A DNA stretch of 64,000 nt, taken from assembly GCF_028372415.1 (NCBI RefSeq), contig NC_092875.1, positions 145,422,856 to 145,486,855 of the forward strand, read 5' to 3'. The notes below the pieces were generated by a model, which ran no database searches, was not told the origin of the DNA, and worked only from the letters and a program-made list of their open reading frames with translations. This DNA is from Notamacropus eugenii (Eukaryota > Chordata > Mammalia > Diprotodontia > Macropodidae). The number at the start of each line of letters is the position of its first letter. Within the stretch, counting starts at the first letter, position 1. A program made the translations under genes and the position numbers. Positions 1-10,192 of this stretch are shown piece after piece.

Positions 1-49
1 TTATAGTCTGGTGGCACTAGCAGATCCCTTCTCAGAACAATGTTTTTAA
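1..49 (-). mobile_element. R1 repeat (MITE-like), left piece
   Basis: This is an antisense piece of a short interspersed repeat called R1 here. Its 'TCTCAGAACAATGTTTTTAA' segment matches 'CTCAGAATAATATTTTTTAA' in the antisense copy at 27733-27902. The repeat stops abruptly at about 49, where an L1 begins, and resumes at about 6060. R1 ends are near mirror images (GGTTCTTAA... and ...TTAAGAACC), which suggests a small non-autonomous DNA transposon. The family name is not known to me. Confidence 0.6.
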
Positions 50-1012
50 GATAAAGTGACATTTTGGGAAGATAGCAGAGTAGGTCAGAAATTTCCAAGC
101 TCTCCAGATTTCCTCCACAGTCAGAAAATCTCAATACGGAATAAAAATAAATAGGTAAAGCAGTTGTCCTCCTAGACCAACCTGAGAGAACCTCAAAGAA
201 GACGCCAGGGGCTGAGATTTAGTTTTGAGTGGTGTTAACACCTCCAAGTCAACTACACTGAAGCAACAAACAGTGAGCCCTGAGAGAAGCAGACTAGATC
301 TCAAGAAATTTCACCTCTCACATCATTCACAGATTCAAGATATTTTACCTCACAGCCTCATGAACTTTCACCTCATGAACTTTTAGCTCACAAATTTTCA
401 TCTAAATAAGAGCAGATATCAAGTGAAGCAAGATAGAAGGACCCTCTGCTGTTTCCAGAAGTCAGGTCTAGCAGTGCTGACCAGACATGATCCCAGGCTA
501 TGGCTATGGGGGAGGAGGAAGGAGCACACACCCCATAAGTGTGATATGGCAGGAACAAGAACATTTTTGGGGATAGCATGACTGGGTCTTGGGGAGGAAG
601 AGAGGAATCCCTGAAGTTAAGCCCCTGGACAGGATTGAAAAAACAAACTAGAGGGACCTGAGGCCTAGGATAACATTACCCATATTTTGGGATTAAAACT
701 TGATAATAATAATATCAAGCTGATAAAATTAAGACAAATTAAAAGTAAAAAATGAGTAATAAAGGAAAGAAAATCTAAAAATTAATAAGTTCTTTGATAT
801 AAAAGAAAATCTGGGTTCATATTCAGAGGAAGACAGTAAAGTTTAAAAAAAGAGTAATGTCAAGTGGTCACAATCTCAAAAAGAAATACTGGAAGAACTT
901 AAAAAGTAATTCAAAAATCAAATAAGAGAAAACAAGGAAAAAATTAGAAAAAAAATAAAAGCAGTGCAAGAAAATTAAGAAAAGAAAGCTAACCAATTAG
1001 AGAAGGAGATAC
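50..1012 (+). mobile_element. L1 LINE (+), 5' UTR and start of ORF1
   Basis: This is the 5' part of a sense L1 that inserted into R1. It opens with 'GAAGATAGCAGAGTAGG', the motif that also opens HAL1-3 (read on the minus strand near 41815). From about 830 the reading is that of the ORF1 coiled coil, ending with LEKEIQK-like codons near 1000, but it carries several stops. The element is broken at about 1012 by an antisense L1 and resumes near 4605. It is old and decayed. Confidence 0.65.
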
Positions 1013-1644
1013 AAAAATTTTTAAATATTTTTATTTTAGTTTTCAACATTTACTTTTACAAGATTTTTGTGTTTCAAATTTTCTCCTTTGCCTTTCACCC
1101 TCCCCCAAAACAACATGCAATCTGACATAGGCCATAAATGTACAATCATATTAAATATATTTCCACATTAGTCATGTTATAAAGAAGAATTAGAACCAAA
1201 GGGGAAAACCATAAGTCAAAAACCAAAGGAAAAATACTATCCTTCTATATACATTCAGACTCTTTAGTTCTTTTACTGTATATACATGGCATTTTCCATC
1301 ATGAGTCTTTTGAAATTGTCTTAGATCATTGTATTGCTGAGAAGATTTGTCCATCAAAGTTGGTCATCACACAATGTTGCTCTTATTGTGTGCAGTGTCT
1401 ACCTGGCTCTGCTCACTTAACTCAGCATCAGTTCATGTAAGTCTTTCCAGGTTTTTCTGAAGTCTGCCTGCTCATCATTTCTTATGGAACAATTGTATTC
1501 CATTACATTCATATACCAAAACTTGTCCAGTCATTCCCCAATTGATGGGAATCCCCTTAATTTCCAATTCTTGGTCACCACAGAAAAAGCTGCTATAAAT
1601 GTTTTTATACATGTGTGTCCTTGTCTGGTTTTTATGATCTCTTT
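1013..1644 (-). mobile_element. L1 LINE 3' end (-), right part of ORF2 and 3' UTR
   Basis: Read on the minus strand this is the end of L1 ORF2 followed by the 3' UTR and an A-rich tail (the T-rich stretch at 1016-1040). The plus-strand text at 1484-1620, with ATACCAAAACTTGTCCAGTC and AATTGATGGGAATCCCCTTAA, is the complement of the ORF2 stretch seen in sense at 53030-53130. The piece is cut at 1644 by a HAL1 insertion and continues at 4231. Confidence 0.8.
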
Positions 1645-2253
1645 AGGATATAAACTTAGTGATGGGGACAGAGACAAGATGATGGAGTAGAAGCAGTGAC
1701 TAGCTAGAGCTCTCCCTCCAAAACCCCCAAAAAATAGTAAAAAATGACTCTAAACAAATTCTAGAGTAGCAGAGGTCACAAAAGGACAAACTAAAGCAAA
1801 TTTCTAGCCCATGACAACCTGGAAGGTCAACAGGAGTGTCCTGTCACACAAGTCTGGGGATGGAGTGCAGTTCTGTGTGGTCCACACCAGCTCTGACAGA
1901 GCTAGAGCTGGCCTTAGGGGTTGACTTGTCAACCCACAAACTCCAAATACAACTTCAAAGGGCAGTGGAAAAGGTCTCTCCACAGCTACCACTGCCAAAA
2001 TAGAGGCTACTTCTGGAGCCTTCCACTTAACAAAGATCTCAAAAGTCAAGTGACTGGCTGGGAAAATGAGCAAATGGGGGGAAAATAAACATATTATAGA
2101 TTCTTACATTCTCTGTGAATCTTTCTTGGTGAAGAGGTATTTTCTTATGTCATTGGTGATGAGAAAGATCAAAACATACAACAAAAAGAAGATGAAAAAG
2201 CCAAAGATCCTTCATACAAAGCCTCCAAGAAAAATGCAAATTGGTTTTAGACC

Positions 2254-3182
2254 ATGGAAGAGCCCAAAAAAGATTTTCAAAATCAAGTAAGAGAAGCAGA
2301 GGAAAAATTGGGAATAGAAATGAGAGTGATTCAAGAAAATCATGAAAAACAAGTCAACATCTTGCTAAAGGAAACTCTTAAAAATGCTGAAGAAAATAAT
2401 AGCTTTGAAACTAGACTAACCCAAGTGGGAAAGGAGGTCCCAAAAGTCAAGGAAGGAGAAGAATACCTTAAAAACAGAATTGGCCAAATGGAAAAAGAGA
2501 TCCAAAAGCTCACTGAAGAAAATAATTCCTTAAAAATTAGAACAGAGCAAATGGAAACTGATGACCTTATGAGAAACCAAGAAATTATAAAACAGAATCA
2601 AAGGGATGAAAAAAATGAAGAAAATATGAAATATTTCACTAGAAAAACCACTGACTTGGAAAATGGATCCAGGAGAGAAAATTTAAAAATTATTGGACTA
2701 TCTGAAAGCCACGATCAAAATAAAAGAGCTGAGACATCATCTTTCAGGGGCTTATCAAGGAAAACTGCCCTGATATTCTAGAACCAGAGGGTAAAATAGA
2801 AATGAAAAGAATCCACCAATTACCTCCTGAAAGAGATCCCAAAAGGAAAACTCCTAGGAATATTGTAGCCAAATTCCATATTTCCCAGGTCAGGGAGAAA
2901 TTATTACAAGCAGCCAGAAAGAAATAATTCAAGTATTGTGGAAACAAAATCAGGATAACATAAGATTTAACAGCTTCTAAACTAAGGGATTAGAGGACTT
3001 GGAATGTGATATTGCAGAGGTCAAAGGAGTTAGGATTAAAATCAAGAATCACCTATCTAGCAAAACTGAGTATCATATTTAGGGGAAAGGATGAAATTCA
3101 TTGAAATAAAGAACTTCCAAGCATTCTTATTGAAAAGACCAGAGCTGAATAGAAAATATGATTTTCAAATACAAAAATCAAG
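2254..3182 (+). pseudogene. HAL1-1 ORF1 (RNA-binding protein), broken
   Basis: ORF1p of L1 and HAL1 is a trimeric coiled-coil protein that coats its own RNA. An open stretch of 175 codons from 2254 carries the coiled coil (heptads such as QMEKEIQKLTEENNSLKIR, about residues 75-95) and the start of the RNA-recognition fold (RRENLKIIGL). The reading then changes frame near 2728-2740. The rest of the RRM and C-terminal domain is recognisable to about 3182 (IKENCPDILEPEGK, RNIVAKFHISQVREKLLQ, SRITYLAKLSII) with several further stops. The true start probably lies slightly upstream of 2254, because HAL1-2 has about 30 extra N-terminal residues. Confidence 0.7.
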
Positions 3183-3317
3183 AGAAGCATGAAAAGGTAA
3201 ACAGGAAAGAGAAACCATAAGAGACGTATTAAAGTTTAACTGTTTACATTCCTACATGGAAAAATTATATTTGTAACTTATGAGACCTTTCTCAGTATTA
3301 GGATAGTTAGAGGGAAT

Positions 3318-3402
3318 ATGTGTGTGTGTGTATGTATATGTGTGTGTATGTATATGTGTATTTATATATGTATATGTATATGTGTATATATATACATATA
3401 CA
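3318..3402. repeat. (TG)n/(TATG)n simple repeat
   Basis: An alternating TG, TATG and TA tract lies inside the HAL1-1 3' UTR. The same 3' UTR region of HAL1-2 holds a TG-rich tract (36850-36885 on the plus strand), so the family seems to carry a seed for it. Confidence 0.85.
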
Positions 3403-4230
3403 GAGAGAGCACAGGGTATGTTGAAAATGAAGGGATGATATCTAAAAATGAAAATTAAGTGTTGAAAGGAATGTGCTAGGAGAAAGAGAAAGGGAGAGGT
3501 AGAATGTAGTAAATCATCTCACATAAAAGATGCAAGCAAGAAAGAACTTTTACAATGGAGAGGAAAAAGGGGAAGATGAGAGGAAGTAAGTCAGCCTTCC
3601 TTTCAACGGATTTTGCTTCAGGAGGGAATAACATGCACACTCAGTTGGGTGTGGAAGTTTATCTTACCCTATAGGAAACGGGATTAGAGAGGGAGGATAA
3701 TAGAAGGGATGGTAGATTGGGGAAGGGGTAATCAGAAGCAAATACTTTGGTAGAAGAAGAGGTCAAAGGGGAGAACAGAATAAATGAATGGCAGAACAGG
3801 ATAGAGGGAAATATAGTTAGTCTTTTACAATATGACTGTTATGAAGTATTTTGCATGACTACACATGTATAACTTATATCAAATTGCTTGCCTTCTCAAT
3901 GAGAGTGGGTGCAGAGTGGGGATGGGAAAGAATGTAGATGTCAAAGCTTTAAGAATGTAAGTTAAAAATTGTTTTTACATGCAACTAGGAAATAAGATAT
4001 ATAGACAATGGGGCACAGAAATCTATCTTGCCCTACAGAAAAATAGAAGGGAAGGAGATAAGGGGCAGGGGAATAGAAGGAGGGCAAATTGGAGGAAAGG
4101 ATAATCAAAATACATGATGTCCTGGGGTAGGGGAAAGGGGGAAATGGAAAGAAAATTTGAAATTCAGAATTTTGTGGAAGTGAATGTTGAAAACTGAAAA
4201 TAATTTTTTTAAAAAGGATATAGACCTAGT

Positions 4231-4604
4231 AGAGATATTATTGTATCAGAGTACATACAATTTTGTAGCCCTTTGTCCCTACTTTCAAATTGCTGTCCAT
4301 AATGACTGGATCAATTCACAACACCACTAACAACATATTAGTATTCCAATTTTCCTACATCTTATCACACATTTATCATTTTCCTGTTTTGTCATATTGG
4401 CCAATCAGATAGGTGTGATGTGGTACCTCAGAGTTGTTTTAATTCGCATTTTTCTAATCGATAGTGATTTCAAGCATTTTTTCACATGACTATAGATAGC
4501 TTTAATTTCTTCATCAGAAAACTGCATATTCATATCCTTTGATCATTTATCAATTGGGAAATGACTTGTGTTCTTATGAATTTGACTCAGTTCTCTACAT
4601 ATCT
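4231..4604 (-). mobile_element. L1 LINE (-), continuation of ORF2 C-terminal region
   Basis: This is the rest of the antisense L1 piece from 1013-1644. Plus-strand text such as GCCAATCAGATAGGTGTGAT and ATCAATTGGGAAATGACTTG is the complement of ORF2 C-terminal coding sequence, also present at 17870-18050. It ends near 4604, where sense L1 sequence resumes. The insert was 5'-truncated: only about the last 1 kb of an L1 is present. Confidence 0.75.
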
Positions 4605-6061
4605 ACATAAAAAGAGAGGCTAAGGAAAATAGTGAATAAAAATAAGATGGAGCAAAATTCACAAATAGTAATTATAACTTTTAATGTAAGTGGGATAAAC
4701 TCAGATTTTTGAATAAGAATTCATTATTTAATGCAAAAGTATTGAAAAGCAGTATGGAAGAAACTGGGCATAGAACAGTTTATACACCATATACTAAGAT
4801 AAGATCAAAACAGATACATGACCTAGATACAAAGGAGAAATTTTCAAGAAAGTTGGAAAAACTTGGAACATATTACTTATCATACTTATGGATAGGTGAA
4901 CAATTAATGAATAAATAAGACATAGAGAGCAAAGTTAGGAATAAAATGAAGAATTCCAAATTTGCTAAATTAAAAGTTTTGTACAAATATAAAAAAATCA
5001 GAAGGAAAACAGAATATTGGGAGGAAATTATGGACATTTTATCAGATAAGAAGTTTCATATCTAAAGTATACAAAAAACTTTGTCAGATCTATAAGAATA
5101 TGAGTCATTCCTCAACAGATAAATGGTCAAAGAATATGAACAGGCAGTTTTCCAATGAAGAAATCAAAACAATTTATAGTCATATGAAAATATGCTCTAA
5201 ATCATTATTGTTTAGAAAAATGCACATTAAAACAACCTTGAGATATCATTGTATGCCTATCAGATTGATTAAAATGATAGAAGAAAGTAACAAATGTTGG
5301 AGGGGATATGGACAAAAATGGGACACTAATTCATTGTTCGTAGAATTGTGAACCAATCCAACCATTTTGGAGAGCAATCTGGAATTGTGCCCAAATTGTT
5401 ATTAAGCTACTTATGCCCTTAAATGTAAGCTACTTATACCCTAGCCACTGCTAGGTCTATTTGCAAAGATAATGAGAGAATAAGGAAAAGAACTACATGG
5501 TCTACAATGTTCATGGCAGCTCTCTTTGTGGTGGCAAAGAACTGGAAATTGTAGGGATACCACTCTATTAAGGGAATGACAACTACTGTGCTATAAGAAT
5601 AATGCATGCACTGATTTTAGAAAAAACATGGAAAGACTTGCATGAAATAATGAAGAGTAAAAGGGGCAGAACTAAGACAGTGTATACAGTAACAGCAATG
5701 TTATTTTAAGAATAACTTTGAACAAATAAGTTATTTTGACTATATTATAAATCCCCAAATTAACTACAAAGGACATATGAAGGAAGAGGCTATCTGCATC
5801 CGGAGAAAGAACTAATAAATAAAAGTATAGATAAAATAATTTTATACATATTTACCTGTTTGTTTCTAATGGTAGCTATTTCTAGGGTGGGGAAGAGGGA
5901 AGAAAGGAGGAAATTTACACAACAATTTTGTTGCATATTTGAAGGAATAGCAAGTTGTGCATGGTCAATTTGCAGTTTTGTATGCTAATCATCCTTTTCA
6001 TTGTACTATGTTATAAAAAATGCTTATTTTATTCCATAAATTAAAAATAAAATTTAAGAAA
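4605..6061 (+). mobile_element. L1 LINE (+), ORF2 remnants and 3' UTR
   Basis: This continues the sense L1 of 50-1012. At 4660-4702 it shows the start of ORF2 (IVIITFNVSGINS, the N-terminal endonuclease strand). It then jumps directly to ORF2 C-terminal coding sequence (4709 onward: FL-NKNSLFNAK, GHRTVYTPYTKIRSKQIHDLD). The reverse transcriptase domain is missing. From 5100 to 5350 the cysteine-rich end of ORF2 is readable in frame (SHSSTDKWSKNMNRQFSNEE, CWRGYGQKWDTNSLF). The 3' UTR ends in an A-rich stretch near 6061. Confidence 0.75.
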
Positions 6062-6242
6062 TAGGATGACAAAGGAAACCAATTATATTGTAATGTATGT
6101 GTATAGGTAACATATTGTATATATGTATAGCATATATGTGTATGTATGTTTATTTTTGTGTGTATATATATACATATATATACATATGTATATATTTATA
6201 TGTGTGTTAATGAGTTCACTGGCACCAAGTTAAGAACCCCTG
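6062..6242 (-). mobile_element. R1 repeat (MITE-like), right piece
   Basis: R1 resumes with ACAAAGGAAACCAATTATAT, the complement of the R1 core seen at 59490-59500, and ends with CAAGTTAAGAACCCC at 6225-6240. Its middle has turned into a TA/TG simple repeat (about 6096-6205). Possible duplicated target bases flank the L1 (TTTTAAGATAAAG near 47-59 and ATTTAAGAAATAG near 6052-6064), but they are imperfect. Confidence 0.65.
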
Positions 6243-6375
6243 AGAGTTTTGCCTGGGACACAGAGAAATACAGTTACTTGTCCAAGATCATATAGCCAGA
6301 GTGAAGCAGAGATGGGACTTGAGCCCACAGGCCTTCCTGGTTCTGAGGCCAGTTCTCAATTCGCTATGGCAAGTT
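6243..6375 (-). mobile_element. S2 SINE (tRNA-derived), antisense fragment
   Basis: GCCTGGGACACAGAGAAAT, then CAAGATCATATAGCCAG and GACTTGAGCCCACAGGCCTT follow the order of an antisense tRNA-derived SINE: the inverted B box is at about 6312-6325 and the 5' end is near 6375. It resembles the longer antisense copies at 31395-31605 and 34430-34625. Confidence 0.55.
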
Positions 6376-6404
6376 GTCTGTTACAGCTGGGTGATATAGG
6401 GCAT

Positions 6405-6611
6405 TGCTGTCAAACTCAAATGGATTGTGGCCACTCACTGTACATAAGGATCCCTGTGAGCCACATAGTTACTTAGAAAAATACACATGAATTATTTTAT
6501 GATATTTTATTTATCATATTTCCCAATTGTATTTTAATCTGATTTGGGCTACAGAGGAAGGAGAGAGAGAGAGTTACGAACCACATGCTGCCAGTGTATT
6601 TGATACCTCTC
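6405..6611 (+). mobile_element. R2 repeat (inverted-ended, unassigned)
   Basis: A 200-bp repeat starts near GCTGTCAAACTCAAA and ends at TTTGATACCTCTC, so its ends are inverted versions of each other (consensus-like GAGGTGTCAAA). The inner segments ACTTAGAAAA and ATTTTAATCTGA recur in the same order at 39045-39162. It is probably a non-autonomous DNA transposon. I do not know its family name. Confidence 0.5.
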
Positions 6612-6975
6612 ATATATGAAGTGAAACTGTCACTAAGGGAAATCATTTAAATGGCCACATATATAGAGTGGTATGTTCCAAACTATCATTTGAGCTAGAT
6701 CTGTGGATTGATAAACAATGTAGGTAACCTTTACCAGCTTCCAGCAGCTCAGGCCTTGGCATCTTGTTTCTGATAAAGAGACTATACAACAAATGATGGT
6801 GCACATTAAGAAGGAAAAGAAAACACTAAAACACAAAAACATGCCATCATATGAGTACATGATTAAAATATGTTAAACTGGAAAATGTTTGAAAGTAACA
6901 TTTTTTCCAACAGTTTCTAGGGCAGTGGAAGCCCTTTTATGATGTATAAATGTTGCTTTCCTTCATGTTCTAAGG

Positions 6976-6978
<3 letters not shown>
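6612..6978. other. Unassigned sequence
   Basis: No repeat family, open reading frame of interest or RNA gene was recognised here. Confidence 0.5.

Positions 6979-7023
<45 letters not shown>
6979..7023 (+). repeat. (TG)n microsatellite
   Basis: A nearly pure run of about 22 TG units. Confidence 0.97.
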
Positions 7024-7025
<2 letters not shown>

Positions 7026-7492
7026 GGCCATCAGGCAGAATTTATAATTCTTCCACATGGTATTCATGTAAAGTTTGCCCTTTAGCTGTCTTTTGGTCAG
7101 TGACCATAACCACTATTTGAAAGGCCTGTCACTGCTTGTAATTCTGACTTAGACTCTAGTTCTGTCAGCTTCCCAAAAGACATGCTAGCTTTCTCAAAGT
7201 CCCTTTTTTTTCTGCTTGTAGACCAAGAGATCTTTAGGGAATGTGCTGTTTGAATAGCAAAAATTACCCACAGCCTTCAAGTCTGTCTTTCAGGTCTGAA
7301 AAGTCTAAGCTATGCTTAGAGTCACATCAGTGATAACATACTGCAATGCTTTTTTCAGGTTAATCAATAGGTAAAAGGTTCATTTTTCAATTTAAAAGTT
7401 TTGCTACCCTGATCCTTCTCTGCCTTTCATTATTCTGGACTCAAACTTCAGGTTCCAAAAAGGGAAAATATATCTAGTATTTATTTCTGTAT
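7024..7492. other. Unassigned sequence
   Basis: Nothing recognised. It is moderately AT-rich single-copy-looking DNA. Confidence 0.5.
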
Positions 7493-7765
7493 ATTCTCTC
7501 TGTCTCTGCCTCTCTGTATCTCTGTCTCTCTGTTTCTCTCTCTGTCTCTGACTGTCTCTGCCCCTTTCTGTTTCTCTCTGCCCCTTTCTGTTTCTCTCTG
7601 TCTCTTTCTGTCTCTCTATCTCTATCTCTCTGTCTCCCTCTATCTCGGTCTGTCTCTGCCTCTCTCTTTCTCTCTCTCTATCTTTGTCTCTCTCTCTCTC
7701 CTTCTCTCATTCTCTCTCTCCCTCTCTCTCCTACCTCTCTGCGCTTCTCTTTTTCTCTCTCTGTC
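7493..7765 (+). repeat. (TCTCTG)n pyrimidine-rich tract
   Basis: A long, imperfect run of TCTCTG, TCTCTC and TTTCTG units with almost no purine other than G. Open frames across it are composition artefacts. Confidence 0.95.
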
Positions 7766-7799
7766 TGTCCTACCACCCTCTCTTCCTACCCACCTAACC

Positions 7800-7895
7800 C
7801 CATTCAATCAACTGCCAGGCACTGTGTTAAATAGCAGGGATACAAAGAAAAGGTGAAAATAATCCCTGTCCTCAAGGACCTTACTTCGTATCACA
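7800..7895 (+). mobile_element. Repeat module M copy
   Basis: The order CCAGGCACTGTGTTAAATAG, GGGATACAAAGAAAAGG, then ATCCCTGTCCTCAAGGACCT is shared with at least eight other places in this window (for example 14985-15103 and 57372-57490). It looks like part of an old LINE or SINE, perhaps L2-related. I cannot name it. Confidence 0.6.
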
Positions 7896-8021
7896 AGCTT
7901 CTTCTCATGTTGCCTAAGGAACACAGATGCATTAGTTCTGTCAAAGAAGGAGTCTACCATAGGCAGCAAAGAGAGAAAGGCTTAGATTCTTGATCTATGG
8001 ATAGATTTCAGGGAGAGGGGA

Positions 8022-8152
8022 GGGGAATCTGCAGCCTTGAGGCCTTATAGGGCCCTCTACGATCTCGGGTGTGAAGTTTGGATTCAGTCAAAGGGCCACA
8101 ATTCAGGATTTAGAGGGCCCCATGGGACCTCGAGGTCACAGGTTCCTCACCA
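8022..8152. mobile_element. R3 foldback (palindromic) element
   Basis: The left arm (GAATCTGCAGCCTTGAGGCC, then GGGCCCTCTACGATC) and the right arm (GATTTAGAGGGCCCC, then ACCTCGAGGTCACAGGTTCC) are reverse complements with scattered mismatches over some 60 bp, so the whole element can fold into a hairpin. This is the form of a small non-autonomous DNA transposon. No coding capacity. Confidence 0.6.
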
Positions 8153-8169
8153 CTGAGTGAACTTGAATG

Positions 8170-8297
8170 AAGAAAAAAATCACATCTTTTGTTTACTAAC
8201 CTTTGGTTTTCTTTTTAATTCTTTATCTTTTGCCTTATGTATTTCAAAACATTAGTTAGAGAAGGAGTCCATGACACGTAAATGGTTAAGAGCCCCT
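8170..8297 (+). mobile_element. R1 repeat, 3' part (+)
   Basis: GGTTTTCTTTTTAATTC, TTTCAAAACATTA, GGAGTCCATGACACG and GGTTAAGAGCCCCT follow the R1 order seen at 59421-59617, but only the last two thirds remain. Confidence 0.55.
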
Positions 8298-8589
8298 AAA
8301 TTAGATGACTCAGTACTGAGCCCACAATTTTCTAGGCATCTAGCACAGCTGGGATGCACTGTGCCCCTGTTGTGCAGTAGGCAAGGGTAGTGTTACCGGA
8401 GCTACTGAAGACAGATTACAGGAAATTAATTGTGCTTCTAGACTGAACCACGCTGGCCAATGTGTATCCCTTATTAGGAGCTTTAGATTGCCCATGGAAC
8501 CAGAGAAAGTCCTAGAAAAGATTTGGGCACATAGACAGGATAACTCTACTGTCTGTACTAGACTGTCTGCATTTTCCCTCCAACAGGGG
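8298..8589. other. Unassigned sequence
   Basis: No repeat or gene recognised. Confidence 0.5.
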
Positions 8590-8816
8590 AAACAAACATT
8601 TATTAAGTACCTAATCTGTATCAGATACTTAACATGTTACCTCATTTGACCCAATAACACTGACAGGCAGGTACTATTATCTGCATTTTGCAAATGAGGA
8701 AACTGAGTCAGACAGGTTAAGTGACTAGCCCAGGGTCACACAGCAAGTAAGTCACAGGTTGTATTTGAACTGAGATCTTCCTGACGCTACATCCAGCACC
8801 TTATCCACTGTGCCTC
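8590..8816 (-). mobile_element. MIR-type CORE-SINE, near full length (-)
   Basis: Antisense MIR order: ATTTATTAAGTACCTAATC, TGCAAATGAGGAAACTGAGT, GTTAAGTGACTAGCCCAGGG, CACACAGCAAGTAAGT, TTGAACTGAGATCTTCCTGA and TTATCCACTGTGCC. The CORE region and the tRNA-like head are both present. Confidence 0.85.
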
Positions 8817-9504
8817 CAGGCTTCTTTCCCAAAGAAACCCTCCCTGATATGTCCATGTCTTTATGTCCTTTCCCTGGTATGCCAGTCATAATGGAAGCAA
8901 TCAAAATATACTGTGCCTATCACTATTTTCCTTCTCCAACTGTATGGTCTCTCTTGGGTCCTGTGTCTTGTGAGTGCAGATACTCTGCACATTTGGCCAT
9001 AGTCAGTTTCCGGCAGCAGCTGAGTCTGTAATGAAAAAGACATTTCAGAAATAGTTTCAGCTCTATTTTTGTTATACCACTAACCTGAGACCGTACTGTA
9101 TGATGTCAAGGGCATGACTGCACCCAGCTATTGCCTTTCTTGTCAACTGTAGAAACTCCTTTACCCTGACCATCACTTCACCTTCTTTCCCCATCACTCT
9201 GAAAGGGCTAGCAGAGCAGACTGTGACAACAAGGGTAACGGCTCCAGCAATGGGTGTCATGGTCCCACAAGTCACAGTAATCCCACTTCTGCCTGATCCC
9301 TCTAGTAAGTAACAAACTGTCTTGAAAGGTCATCTTGAGCATGCGCTGACTTTGCTTGGCCATTGTTGAACTCGTGTATAATTTAACGTCATATCTTTGG
9401 GGTATTCAAGCAGTACAAAGAAACAATTCAACCTAAATTTAATATTGAATTATTAGATACTGAGTTTTGATAGGCTCCCCCTCTAATGGGATATATTTGT
9501 AGAG
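8817..9504. other. Unassigned sequence
   Basis: No repeat, long open frame or RNA gene was recognised in this stretch. Confidence 0.5.
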
Positions 9505-9708
9505 GCAAATGTAGCCTGGCTGATGCAAAGTGCTGTGCTTAAAGTCACAAAGACCTGAGTTCAAATTCCACTTCTGACATTTCCTAGCTATGTGAACCTA
9601 GGCAAGTCACTTAATCTGTCTCAGCCTCAGTTGCCACATCTCTAAACCAGGAATACTGAGAGCACCAACCTCCTATGGTAGTTGTGTGGATCAAATGAAA
9701 TTTTACAT
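9505..9708 (+). mobile_element. MIR-type CORE-SINE (+)
   Basis: Sense order: B-box-like GAGTTCAAATTCCACTTCTG, then TAGCTATGTGAACCTAGGCA, AGTCACTTAATCTGTCTCAG and the 3' GTTGTGTGGATCAAATGA. The 3' end runs into a TA-rich simple repeat. Confidence 0.8.
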
Positions 9709-9832
9709 ATATATGTATATACACTACATATGTATATACATATATATGCACATGCATATGTATATACATACATGTATGTAAAATATATACATATATGTAT
9801 ATGTGTGTGTATATTTGTTGTATATGTATATT
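9706..9832. repeat. (TATATG)n simple repeat
   Basis: Alternating TATATG, TACATA and TGTG units. Histidine, isoleucine and tyrosine-rich open frames on both strands across it are artefacts. Confidence 0.93.
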
Positions 9833-9854
9833 TGTTGACATATTCCATTACTTC

Positions 9855-9925
9855 TGATTACTTGTGATCCCATAGAGTTTAGCACGTCAATATTATTCAT
9901 GGGATTTTCTTGGCAAAGATGTTGG

Positions 9926-9928
<3 letters not shown>
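9855..9928 (-). mobile_element. WSINE-like SINE fragment (-)
   Basis: GGGATTTTCTTGGCAAAGAT followed by TTGGAG matches the 'TTTTCTTGGCAAAGATACTGG' style segment of the WSINE-like SINE seen in sense at 13143-13366. The rest has been replaced by a TG run. Confidence 0.45.

Positions 9929-9979
<51 letters not shown>
9929..9979 (+). repeat. (TG)n microsatellite
   Basis: About 25 uninterrupted TG units. Confidence 0.97.
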
Positions 9980-9980
<1 letters not shown>

Positions 9981-10192
9981 CGCTCCTTCACATTGGCTGC
10001 CTGGCCCCCTAGGACAACCATCCTGAGGCTGACTCAGTGATTTGATGAGTGTTTGACTGGAACCCCCACACTGTTGGAAGGCCCAGTCAGCTGTGCTCAT
10101 TCTCCCTTTCTGACTCACTCTCTAGCCTGCTCCACCTTCACTTTGGCTGCCTTGCTCCCTACCATCTCTACCCTTTTCTGCCCCCCTCCACT

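Larger units (their letters stand above)
1661..4214 (+). mobile_element. HAL1 (half-L1) retrotransposon, HAL1-1
   Basis: This 2.55-kb sense element has an L1-type 5' UTR (1661 to about 2200), one ORF1 (about 2200-3182) and a long 3' UTR running to an A-rich end at 4214, with no ORF2. That layout defines HAL1, which is thought to borrow the L1 ORF2 protein. It is flanked by an imperfect target-site duplication, 1645-1660 (AGGATATAAACTTAGT) and 4215-4230 (AGGATATAGACCTAGT), 14 of 16 matching. The antisense L1 sequence reads straight across the two flanks, so this insertion is the youngest layer of the stack. Confidence 0.8.

Noticed and set aside
8690-8810. tRNA-like A and B box text
   Set aside because: It belongs to MIR and related CORE-SINE heads. 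No complete cloverleaf with an intact acceptor stem was seen here or elsewhere.
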